64,000 bases of DNA from assembly GCF_900116555.1 (NCBI RefSeq), contig NZ_FPAT01000004.1:62001-126000 (forward strand), written 5' to 3'. Positions 33,173-40,787 of the stretch are shown here, piece by piece (positions within the stretch are counted from its first letter, which is position 1; each line of letters begins with the position of its first letter). The position numbers were made by a program, and so were the translations under genes. Under the pieces are notes generated by a model, which was not told where the DNA came from, ran no database searches, and worked only from the letters and a program-made list of their open reading frames with translations. Origin of the DNA: Actinopolyspora lacussalsi subsp. righensis (lineage in GTDB: Bacteria; Actinomycetota; Actinomycetes; Mycobacteriales; Pseudonocardiaceae).

Positions 33173-34629
33173 TCGTAGCTCACCTCGCTTCCGCGCAGCA
33201 GCGGCCCCACGAGCAGCGAACTCCATCCGGGAACCCGCTCGGGGGAAACGTTCATCGTCGGGGCGAGCACGGTGGAGACGAACTCGCGTTCGGCCGGGGA
33301 GTTCACCAGTTCGCTGCCGGTGGTGGCCGACTGCGGCGAGGTGCTCGCCGCCGAATCGTCGCCCCCGCTGCCCGAGGAATCGTCGCCCCCTCCGCCCGAG
33401 GAATCGCCGCCCGGGGAATCACTCGCCGGGGAGTCGGCCCCCTCACCGCCGGGCAGGTAGTCCTCGATGCCCGAGGGCGGGTTGAGACCGCCGTTGGAGG
33501 TCTTGGCCGGCGGTGGCTTGTAGGAGCCGTCCTTGACGGGGCCGTCCGGCGGGTACTGCGGGAAGGGAGTGGGCGCGTTCTCGAAGTTGTAGCAGCGGGG
33601 ACCGCGCTTGTCCCGAAAGGCCGGCTCGTCCCTGCCCGGGACGTACTTGCCCCGGTCGGAGGTGATCTCCAACGTGATGTGCAGCCCCGGTTCGTCGGTG
33701 CCCTTGCCGAAGGCCCGGTCGATGCGGGGGATGAACTCGGCCATGTCGTCGAGGAAGCACCGGTACTCCGGCGCGTACTTGGCCAGCACGTCCATCGTGG
33801 GCCGTGCCGAGGAGTTGAGCCGGATCAGGTTGTCGCGGTTCTCGGCCAGGAACCCGCGCAGATCGTCGGAGGTCCTGGTGGTCTGCCGGGTCAGCACGCG
33901 CAGCTGCTCGCGTTGTTCCACCAGCGTCCTGGACGTGGTGGTCAGGTTGTCCAGCGCGTTGAGCGCGTCCGGTGCCGCCTGTTCGTATGTGCGGGCGAAA
34001 CCGACGACCTCGCGGAGGTTGCGCTTGAGGTCGGGAACCGACGGGTTGATCCCCTCCAGGTAGGTGTTCAACCGCGTGAGGGTGCGGCCGATGTCCTCGC
34101 CGCGCCCGTCCAGCGCGGTGCTCAGCGCGTTGAGGGTGGCCGACAGCTCGGAGGGTTGAACCGCGCGCAGCACCTCCAGCGTGTCGGAGAGCACGTTCTG
34201 CAGTTCCACCGAGGTCTCGGTGCGGTCCTGGGTGATCACGTCCCCTTCGGACAGATGCGTGCCCGCGGGCCGATCGGGGATCCGCAACGAGACGTAGCGG
34301 GAACCGAACAGCGACTTCGGCAGCAGCCGGGCGGTGACGTTGGACGGGATGCTGCCGACCTTGTCCGGCTCCAGGGCGAGCCGCAACGTCGCGCCGTCAC
34401 CCGCCGCACTCACCTCGCGCACCTTGCCGACCAGCATCCCGCGCACCTTCACGTCGGAGCGGGGGCGCAGCTGGTTTCCGGCGGACGCGGCGCGCAGCTG
34501 CACCTCGACCACGGGTTTGAAGGCCTTCTGGTATATCGCCACGGTCAGGCTGACGAACAGCACCATGCTCATCAGCAGCGCCAGGCCCATCAGGCGCCGC
34601 TTGACCGGTCCGGGTCCGCGCCTGCTCAT
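33169..34629 (-). CDS. mceA: MCE-family protein MceA
   Basis: A 486-residue protein starting at the ATG giving MSRRGPGPVKRR, which overlaps the yrbE-B stop (ATGA). A 68-codon upstream extension overlapping the permease is rejected. The N-terminal membrane helix is at about 14-34, the MCE domain at about 45-125 (QLRPRSDVKVRGMLVGKVREV), and a long helical region carries RYVSLRIP. The C-terminal 110 residues are disordered and Ser/Gly/Asp-rich. It is the first of six MCE proteins, probably ordering the hexamer. Confidence 0.88.
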   Translation of the reverse strand: MSRRGPGPVKRRLMGLALLMSMVLFVSLTVAIYQKAFKPVVEVQLRAASAGNQLRPRSDVKVRGMLVGKVREVSAAGDGATLRLALEPDKVGSIPSNVTARLLPKSLFGSRYVSLRIPDRPAGTHLSEGDVITQDRTETSVELQNVLSDTLEVLRAVQPSELSATLNALSTALDGRGEDIGRTLTRLNTYLEGINPSVPDLKRNLREVVGFARTYEQAAPDALNALDNLTTTSRTLVEQREQLRVLTRQTTRTSDDLRGFLAENRDNLIRLNSSARPTMDVLAKYAPEYRCFLDDMAEFIPRIDRAFGKGTDEPGLHITLEITSDRGKYVPGRDEPAFRDKRGPRCYNFENAPTPFPQYPPDGPVKDGSYKPPPAKTSNGGLNPPSGIEDYLPGGEGADSPASDSPGGDSSGGGGDDSSGSGGDDSAASTSPQSATTGSELVNSPAEREFVSTVLAPTMNVSPERVPGWSSLLVGPLLRGSEVSYE

Positions 34630-35465
34630 CCGGCGATCCGAACCGTGGTCGTCGAGCCCCAGATCGCGAGGCTGAGCAGCAGGTCGAGCACCGCCGTTGA
34701 CACGATCGCGGTACGCACGGCGCGGCCGACGGCGATTCCCACCCCGGCGGGACCGCCGCTGGCGCGGTAACCGAAGTAGCAGTGCGTCATGATCACCACC
34801 ACGCTGAATACGAGCACTTTGCCGAAGGACCACAGCACGTCCTGCGGCGGAAGGAACAGGTTGAAGTACTTGTCGTAGGTACCGGGTGGCTGGCCGTAGA
34901 CGAAGATCGTGACCGCGCGGGAGGCGAGGTAGGAGGTCAGCAGCCCCAGCACGTACAGCGGGATCACCGCCACGAAACCGGCGGTCACCCGCGTGCTGAC
35001 CAGGTAGGGGAGGCTGGGTATGCCCATCACCTCCAGCGCGTCGATCTCGTCGGAGATGCGCATGGCGCCGAGTTGGGCGGTGAATCCGGAGCCGACGGTG
35101 GCCGACAGCGCCAGCCCGGCGACCAGCGGCGCGATCTCACGAGTGTTGAAGTAGGCCGAGACGAAGCCGGAGAACGCCGCGGTGCCGAGCTGGTTCAGCG
35201 CGGCGTAGCCCTGCAGCCCGACCACGACACCGGTGAACATGGTCAGGCCGATCATCACGCCGACCGTGCCGCCGATCACCGCGAGCGCGCCGCTGCCGAA
35301 GCTGACCTCGGCCAGCAGCCGCAGGACTTCCCTGGAGTAGCGAACGATCGCCTTGGGCAACCACACCAGCACCCGCAGGTAGAACGACATCTGGTCGCCC
35401 AGGCCGTCCAGGGTCCGGAGTGGACGCCGCGCCACTTCGAGCGCGCGCCGGGAGATAGTGGTCAT
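34626..35465 (-). CDS. YrbE-type MCE permease (second copy, YrbEB)
   Basis: A 279-residue inner-membrane permease of the MlaE/YrbE family with about five to six helices. The family loop GLALSATVGSGFTAQLGAMR and the amphipathic motif DEIDALEVMGI (about residues 138-148), which docks with the ATPase, are intact. With YrbEA it forms the membrane part of the Mce transporter. Four bases separate it from yrbEA and its stop overlaps mceA. Confidence 0.92.
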   Translation of the reverse strand: MTTISRRALEVARRPLRTLDGLGDQMSFYLRVLVWLPKAIVRYSREVLRLLAEVSFGSGALAVIGGTVGVMIGLTMFTGVVVGLQGYAALNQLGTAAFSGFVSAYFNTREIAPLVAGLALSATVGSGFTAQLGAMRISDEIDALEVMGIPSLPYLVSTRVTAGFVAVIPLYVLGLLTSYLASRAVTIFVYGQPPGTYDKYFNLFLPPQDVLWSFGKVLVFSVVVIMTHCYFGYRASGGPAGVGIAVGRAVRTAIVSTAVLDLLLSLAIWGSTTTVRIAG

Positions 35466-35469
35466 TCCC

Positions 35470-36261
35470 TCACAACCTCTGTGCCGGGAAGATCTGCAGG
35501 TAGAGCAGCGTGACGATGAAGTTCACGGCGAACAGCAGCAGGAACGTCACGACCACCGACTGGTTGACGGCCTCGCCGACCCCCTTCGGTCCCGGTGGCG
35601 GGTTGAGACCGCGGTGGGCGGCCACCACGCCCGCGATGAAACCGAAGATCAGTGCCTTGAACTCGCCCACCCAGATGTCGGACAGCCGCGCCAGCGAGCC
35701 GAAACTCGCCATGTAGGCGCCGGGCGTGCCGCCCTGCATGATCACGTTGAAGAAGTAGCCGCCGAGCACGCCGACCACGCTGACCATGCCGTTGAGCAGC
35801 ACCGCCACCAGCATCGCCGAGAGCACCCTGGGCACGACCAGCCGCTGCACCGGCGAGACACCGAGCACCTCCATCGCGTCGATCTCGTCGCGGATCTTGC
35901 GGGAACCGAGGTCGGCGCAGATAGCCGAACCGCCCGCACCCGAGATGAGCAGCGCGGTGACGATGGGGCTGGCCTGCTGGATGATGGCCAGCACGCTCGC
36001 GGCGCCGGTGAAGGCCTGCGCGCCGAGCTGCTGGGTCAGCGAGCCGAGCTGCAGCGCGATCACGGCGCCGAACGGGATCGCCACCAGCGCGGTGGGCATG
36101 ATCGTGACACCGGCGATGAACCAGCACTGCTGGATGAACTCGCGCAGCTGGAACGGGCGCCTGGGCATCAGGCGGATCACATCGAGGCCGAGCGCGAACA
36201 ACCTGCCGGTCTCGCGCAGTGCCCCGGTGCCCGGAATCTTGGTTCGGGTCGGAGCGCTCAC
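35470..36261 (-). CDS. YrbE-type MCE permease (first copy, YrbEA)
   Basis: A 263-residue inner-membrane permease of the MlaE/YrbE family. It has the LLISGAGGSAICADLGSRK loop followed by DEIDAMEVLGVSPVQRLVVPR, the EQ-loop-like segment that contacts the ATPase. About five to six helices. Its ATG overlaps the ATPase stop codon by four bases (ATGA). With YrbEB it would form the heterodimeric permease of the Mce lipid importer. Confidence 0.92.
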   Translation of the reverse strand: MSAPTRTKIPGTGALRETGRLFALGLDVIRLMPRRPFQLREFIQQCWFIAGVTIMPTALVAIPFGAVIALQLGSLTQQLGAQAFTGAASVLAIIQQASPIVTALLISGAGGSAICADLGSRKIRDEIDAMEVLGVSPVQRLVVPRVLSAMLVAVLLNGMVSVVGVLGGYFFNVIMQGGTPGAYMASFGSLARLSDIWVGEFKALIFGFIAGVVAAHRGLNPPPGPKGVGEAVNQSVVVTFLLLFAVNFIVTLLYLQIFPAQRL

Positions 36262-37664
36262 CGCTCACCCCGCTTACGCCAGAAGCGGCGGCGTTTGCGT
36301 CCGCCGGAGGCGGCGGGCTCGGCCGAACCGACCGGCTGCGGCTGCTCCGGGGGTTGTTGTTCCGGAGCCCGCTGTTCGGGGGCGCGCTGTTCCGGTGCAC
36401 GGCGCGGATGCGGCGTGGGCCGGGGCTGCGGCGAACCGGAGCTCGACGGGACCTGCTCGGCGGACGGAGGGACGTCCTGCCGCGGGGTCTCCTGCCGCGG
36501 GGCCTCCTGCTGGAAGGCGTCCGTGTTCGGGGTGTCCGTCCCCTCGTGGGGAAGTCGCGCCACCCGCTCGGTGGGGAGTTCTCCCGCGAATCCGGCCTCG
36601 TCGGAGAGCCGCACCGTGTCTCCGCTGTCGGCGCTCCACCGCTCGGCACCGAGGTCGACCGGGCCGGTGGGAGCGTCCCCGGCCAGGCCGTAGCGGGCGC
36701 GTTCGGACTCGGAGAGGCTGTTGATCACGGCCTGCCGCGCCCCCGGTTCGAGCGAGTCGAGATCGGCCATGACCCGGTCCTGCCTGCGCCGCACCGCGAC
36801 CCGCTCGGGAACTCCCGGCGAGATGCCCAGCTGCGGAATGATCTCGGGAACGCCCTGGTCCTCGCCGAGTTCGGCGAGTTCCGCGGCGGTCTGCCCGGAG
36901 TCCTTCTCCTCGCTCATCCCGATGGGACCGGCCCTGCGGCCGTTGAGGAACTGCTCCACGGCGGGCTCGGTGGAGGTCAGCAGCAGCTCCCTCGGCCCGA
37001 ACATGGCGAGGTGGCGGCGGTAGAGCATCCCGATGTTGTCCGGGACGGTGCGGGCGGTGTTGATGTCGTGGGTGACGATCAGGAACGTCGCGTCGGTCTG
37101 CGCGTTGAGATCGACGATCAGCTGGTTGAGGTAGGCCGTGCGCACCGGGTCGAGCCCGGAGTCCGGCTCGTCGAACAGGATGATCTCCGGTTCGAGCACC
37201 AGGGCGCGGGCCAGTCCGGCGCGTTTCTTCATGCCGCCGGAGATCTCGCCCGGCAGCTTCTCCTCGGAGCCGACGAGACCGACCATCTCCATCTTCTCGC
37301 CCACGATGCGACGGACCTCGGTCTCGCCTTTCTTCGTGTGCTCCCGCAGCGGGAAGGCGATGTTGTCGTACAGGTTCATCGAGCCGAACAACGCGCCGTC
37401 CTGGAACAGCACGCCGAAGAGCTTGCGCACCTCGTAGAGCTGGCTCTCCGAGCAGTCGCAGACGTCCACCCCGTTGATGACGACCTTGCCGTGCTCCGGG
37501 TTGAGCAGACCGACCAGGGCCTTCAGAAACACCGACTTGCCGGTCCCGGAGGGACCCAGCAGCACGCTGATCTCGCCGGTGGGCAGCGTCAGCGTGACGT
37601 CGGACCAGATGTTCTGCGACCCGAAGGACTTGGAAAGTCCCTCGACGGCCACTTCGACACCCAT
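36258..37664 (-). CDS. MceG/Mkl-type ABC transporter ATPase
   Basis: A 468-residue ATPase powering Mce transport. Walker A GPSGTGKS, the ABC signature ISGGMKKRAGLARAL, Walker B IILFDEPDSGLDP and the H-loop THD are intact. It matches mycobacterial Mkl, including the NGRRAGPIGMSEEKDS segment that follows the core. The last 130 residues are Pro/Glu/Gln-rich with a basic end, longer than Mkl. The start is the ATG giving MGVEVAVEGLSKSFG, after a strong GGAGGTG; ATGs at 37685 and 37748 are possible but lack such a site. Unlike mycobacteria, where the ATPase is an orphan, it heads the operon here. Confidence 0.92.
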   Translation of the reverse strand: MGVEVAVEGLSKSFGSQNIWSDVTLTLPTGEISVLLGPSGTGKSVFLKALVGLLNPEHGKVVINGVDVCDCSESQLYEVRKLFGVLFQDGALFGSMNLYDNIAFPLREHTKKGETEVRRIVGEKMEMVGLVGSEEKLPGEISGGMKKRAGLARALVLEPEIILFDEPDSGLDPVRTAYLNQLIVDLNAQTDATFLIVTHDINTARTVPDNIGMLYRRHLAMFGPRELLLTSTEPAVEQFLNGRRAGPIGMSEEKDSGQTAAELAELGEDQGVPEIIPQLGISPGVPERVAVRRRQDRVMADLDSLEPGARQAVINSLSESERARYGLAGDAPTGPVDLGAERWSADSGDTVRLSDEAGFAGELPTERVARLPHEGTDTPNTDAFQQEAPRQETPRQDVPPSAEQVPSSSGSPQPRPTPHPRRAPEQRAPEQRAPEQQPPEQPQPVGSAEPAASGGRKRRRFWRKRGER

Positions 37665-37741
37665 CCGCACCTCCACGTCGCTCATCGGCACCCACGCCGG
37701 CATCGGCCCGGGTAGCGGGTCAGGTGGGGAACCTGACAGCT

Positions 37742-37773
37742 GTGACACGCTTAACGAGCGTTGAACGCGTCAC
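37742..37773. promoter_or_regulatory. 32-base imperfect palindrome upstream of the Mce operon
   Basis: GTGACACGCTTAACG and CGTTGAACGCGTCAC flank a 2-base centre; 12 of 15 positions pair. It lies 78-109 bases before the ATPase start codon. A site like this suits a TetR- or GntR-type repressor, as known for mycobacterial mce operons, but no regulator gene is adjacent. Confidence 0.5.
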
Positions 37774-37946
37774 ACCGGTCAACGAGCCCGGTGCGGCTGG
37801 GTTACTCCGGAGTCGCGAACGGATTTCGGCAGATGGGAAGCGGTGGGGCTGTGACTCAGGCCGTGGGCTCCGCTTGCGGTTCGGCAAGGAGTCATCGGAC
37901 CCGGTGGTTCGGCCGCACACCTCGACTCCCACGGGAGCGCGGGAAC

Positions 37947-37994
37947 AAAAACCGCTCGACAGTCACAGCGAAAAAGTGACCGTCGAGCGGTTTT
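37947..37994. terminator. bidirectional rho-independent terminator
   Basis: CCGCTCGAC (37952-37960) pairs with GTCGAGCGG (37982-37990), with an inner GTCAC/GTGAC stem, and is flanked by an A-run and a T-run, so it works on either strand. On the minus strand it ends the transcript of the pseudoprotease/FG-GAP gene before the Mce operon. Confidence 0.88.
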
Positions 37995-38005
37995 CACGAA
38001 AGATT

Positions 38006-40015
38006 TCAGCTCACGGTCTCAGGGGGACTGGGAGCCGGAACACAAACATTGTGACAGAAATCGCCGTGCCAGAGAGCATCGTCCTCGATGAACTGCTGTC
38101 CGTCGGAGAGCGAGACGAATACCCTTCCGTCGTCGCCGCGGCGGAACGTGATGATGTCGTCCCTGCCGTCGCCGTTGAAGTCACCGACGGCGGGAAGTTC
38201 ACCGTCCGGCGCGAAGTAGTCGTGCCACCTGCTCCCGAAATTGAACGTGTCACCAGCGGAGAGCGCCACGTATGCTCCGCCTTCGGCATCGTTCATGAAG
38301 GTGACGATGTCGTCCTTGCCGTCACCGTTGAAGTCACCGACGGTCGGCCGCTCACCCTCCAACGAGAAGTAGTCGTGCCATTTCTGGTTGTCCTCGGTGA
38401 ATCCACTTCCCGTGGAAAGGGAGACAAAGACGTCCTCGGGGTTGGTCGAATCACCCTGCAGAAATGTCACGAGGTCGTCCTTGCCGTCACCGTTGAAGTC
38501 GCCAACGGCGGGCCGCTCACCCTTCGGGGCGAAGTAACCGTGCCACACACCGTCCGATTCGAAACTGCTTCCGTTCGAAAGTCTGACGGTGGCACCACCG
38601 GAAGACTGGCCGTGGAACCGTACGATGTCGTCCTTGCCGTCACCGTTGAAGTCACCGACCCTGACACTGTCGAGAGCGCTGAGGGTTCCCCACGATTCGA
38701 AGCTCTCGAAGCCCGAACCGTTCGACAGTGCCACGTAGGTATGGGGAATCGGAACGTCGTCCGAGTTCGGAGTCGTCAGCGTTATCAGCAGATCGGATCG
38801 TCCGTCACCGTTGAAGTCACCGCTCATCCTGTCCTCGGCCTTGCCGATGAGTTCGGACGTGTTCTTGGTAGCACCTCCGAACGTACTTCCGTTCGAGTCC
38901 GAGGTGTAGACGTCCGTGGCGCCACCGGTGGTGAAGGCGGCGATGTCCTCGTAGCCGTCACCGTTGAAGTCGGTGCCGGCCTCGGTGGTCACGGTGGCCT
39001 GGACAGTGTTGGAGGCGGCGCCGTCCCCGGTGGGATAGACGGGCACCACGCGGTAGTGCCAGGTCTGTCCGGCCCGGAGCGCTTCGTGCCGGAAAGAGGT
39101 TCCGGTCACGGTGCCCAGCAGGTTGTCCTGCCGCAGCGGCACCTCTGCGGCGGTGGCCCCGTAAACCCGGTACTCAGCGGCACCCGCGTCCGCCCAGCTG
39201 ACCTCGTTCACGTGCTTGCTGCCCGGCTGCGCCGAAAGCCCCAGGGTCTTGGAAGTCAGCCATCCGGTGATGTTGTCGGTGCGGGCGATGGTCGCCCCGC
39301 GCTCGGTGGTGTCCTCACCGAAGCAACCGTGCTGCCACGAGGCGCTGTTGAGCCCGACCAGCTGGACTGTCTCGTTGACCAGCCGCAGCACCGGACCACC
39401 GGCGTCGCCCTTGCAGATGCTGGACTGCTCGGTCGTGCCCAGCACGGTGGCCGACCCGCTCGACACCGACTGCACGTCGAACGTGCCGGTGTGCGCGGTG
39501 TTCGGCGTCCAATCGGTCGCGGTACGACCGTAACCGGCCGACCGCAACGTCTCCCCACTACTGGCGCCCTCGGTCGTCAACGGCGCCGGAGTGATCCCCG
39601 AAATCGCGCTGCCCAGCTTGGCCAGCACCAGATTCCGGTCGGTGCGCGGCACCAACTCCGTCACATCGGCGACCTGACCACCGTCGGTGGACAGATCCGC
39701 ACGACCCACCGTGGCCGTGGTCGCCGTGTTCGGCGGTCCGGCAGGAACCGTGCCCGGCTGCGACGCATCCTGCGCGAAGCAGGATGCCGCCGTGGCCACC
39801 CACCGCGGCGCCACCAGCGCACCGGAGCAGGAGCGATCGCTGCCCACATCCACCTTGGCCAGGAACTCGTAACTGCCCTGCGGCACCTGCTGACCACCGC
39901 TGAGCGCGTGAGCAGGCAACCCGGCCAACACCGTCGCGGCCACCGTGGCCACACCGACGGCCAAACCACGTCTCGATCTAGAACTCGACAAAACCATTCC
40001 CTTTTCGCTACTCAT
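38006..40015 (-). CDS. secreted trypsin-like (S1) pseudoprotease with FG-GAP repeats
   Basis: A 669-residue exported protein with a signal peptide (about 1-38, cut near AHA-LSGG). About 39-240 is an S1 (trypsin) fold, but the catalytic triad is lost: TAAHC is TAASC (Ser78), the aspartate is Asn128 in RNLVLAKL, and GDSGGP is GDAGGP (Ala205). About 245-345 is a fibronectin-like domain. About 350-655 holds six FG-GAP/VCBS calcium motifs of the form DFNGDGxxD. It probably acts as an adhesin or binding protein, not a protease. Similar triad-less proteins are, to my knowledge, common in Streptomyces. It overlaps its upstream gene by TGATG and ends at a terminator. Confidence 0.85.
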   Translation of the reverse strand: MSSEKGMVLSSSRSRRGLAVGVATVAATVLAGLPAHALSGGQQVPQGSYEFLAKVDVGSDRSCSGALVAPRWVATAASCFAQDASQPGTVPAGPPNTATTATVGRADLSTDGGQVADVTELVPRTDRNLVLAKLGSAISGITPAPLTTEGASSGETLRSAGYGRTATDWTPNTAHTGTFDVQSVSSGSATVLGTTEQSSICKGDAGGPVLRLVNETVQLVGLNSASWQHGCFGEDTTERGATIARTDNITGWLTSKTLGLSAQPGSKHVNEVSWADAGAAEYRVYGATAAEVPLRQDNLLGTVTGTSFRHEALRAGQTWHYRVVPVYPTGDGAASNTVQATVTTEAGTDFNGDGYEDIAAFTTGGATDVYTSDSNGSTFGGATKNTSELIGKAEDRMSGDFNGDGRSDLLITLTTPNSDDVPIPHTYVALSNGSGFESFESWGTLSALDSVRVGDFNGDGKDDIVRFHGQSSGGATVRLSNGSSFESDGVWHGYFAPKGERPAVGDFNGDGKDDLVTFLQGDSTNPEDVFVSLSTGSGFTEDNQKWHDYFSLEGERPTVGDFNGDGKDDIVTFMNDAEGGAYVALSAGDTFNFGSRWHDYFAPDGELPAVGDFNGDGRDDIITFRRGDDGRVFVSLSDGQQFIEDDALWHGDFCHNVCVPAPSPPETVS

Positions 40016-40506
40016 CACGATGCGCGCAGTTCCAGCAATGTGGCCGGACCGCTTTCGGTATTCTCGCCCTCACCGACCGGTGTGAAGGAGTTCTCGGCCA
40101 CATCGACCACCTCGGTCTGTCCCTCCACCGTCACGGTGGCCTCGACCGCGTGGTCATCCCCCTTGAGCGTGTAAACCTCGGGTATCTCCACTTTCAGATA
40201 CCCGGTATTACCGATGACGCGGTAACACGATGTTTCGGTATTGCGACTGTAGACCTCGATCAGCTCGTCCGAGGCAGCGCAGTCGGCCAGCACGATGTTC
40301 CCGTCACCCTCGATGAGCTTGATCCCGCGCTGCTGTTCGATGCGGTCCGCACCCGGGTAGGAGTAATCCTCCACGATCGGCGGTGGTGATCCAGCGGCCA
40401 CTGACTCGGTGGCGATGTCGTTCCCGGTCACAGCTACCGCCACCCCCGTCGACAGCGCGACTAATCCGGACACGCCGAGCACGGCGAGTCGAACTGTATT
40501 ACGCAC
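40015..40506 (-). CDS. small secreted protein, unknown function
   Basis: A 163-residue exported protein. The start is set at GTG (40506), directly after AAAGGAGA; an ATG eight codons upstream lacks a ribosome site and would put that Shine-Dalgarno inside the gene. The signal peptide is about 1-30 (VRLAVLGVSGLVALSTGVAVAV). The mature part is about 130 residues, acidic, with two cysteines (VLADCAAS and TSCYRV) that could form a disulfide, and predicted beta strands. Its stop overlaps the start of the pseudoprotease gene (TGATG), so the two are coupled and probably work together. I do not recognise a family. Confidence 0.72.
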   Translation of the reverse strand: MRNTVRLAVLGVSGLVALSTGVAVAVTGNDIATESVAAGSPPPIVEDYSYPGADRIEQQRGIKLIEGDGNIVLADCAASDELIEVYSRNTETSCYRVIGNTGYLKVEIPEVYTLKGDDHAVEATVTVEGQTEVVDVAENSFTPVGEGENTESGPATLLELRAS

Positions 40507-40787
40507 AATTCTCCTTTTTTCGGAATACACAAAATAATCGATTTCCCAGATGAAACGCGGGTCAACTTAGCAAAAAAACAAAAAGATAAACAGCGTTTCC
40601 GGTAAAGTATAGCGATCATCACACCCCGAGAAAGAGCATTGACAACACCTGTCAAATGAATTCTCGGACGCCGCAGGTGGATAATCCTTGTGGATCACCT
40701 TGATTTGAGCGAGGATCTTGCTGAGCCTCGTTCGGTATTAACCCGATCAGGGCATGATTTCGATACTGCATTTGGAGCAATACGAGC
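40507..40787. promoter_or_regulatory. AT-rich divergent promoter region of the toxin island
   Basis: This 281-base spacer separates the secreted pseudoprotease pair (minus) from the ALF-repeat toxin (plus) and is clearly AT-richer than the flanks. The minus strand has TATACT (40606-40611), a good -10 box for the small secreted protein. On the plus strand TATTAA (40736-40741) may serve the toxin. A perfect palindrome lies between at 40639-40655. No gene is seen here. Confidence 0.45.
40639..40655. promoter_or_regulatory. palindromic site TTGACA-N5-TGTCAA
   Basis: A perfect 6-5-6 inverted repeat (TTGACA at 40639-40644, TGTCAA at 40650-40655) between the divergent genes. It could be an operator for a dimeric repressor or a -35 element in both directions. 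No regulator gene lies in the island. Confidence 0.5.

Noticed and set aside
38130-38980. Regular near-identical 30-base repeats
   Set aside because: These encode the six DFNGDG calcium motifs of the FG-GAP protein and are coding repeats, not an array.
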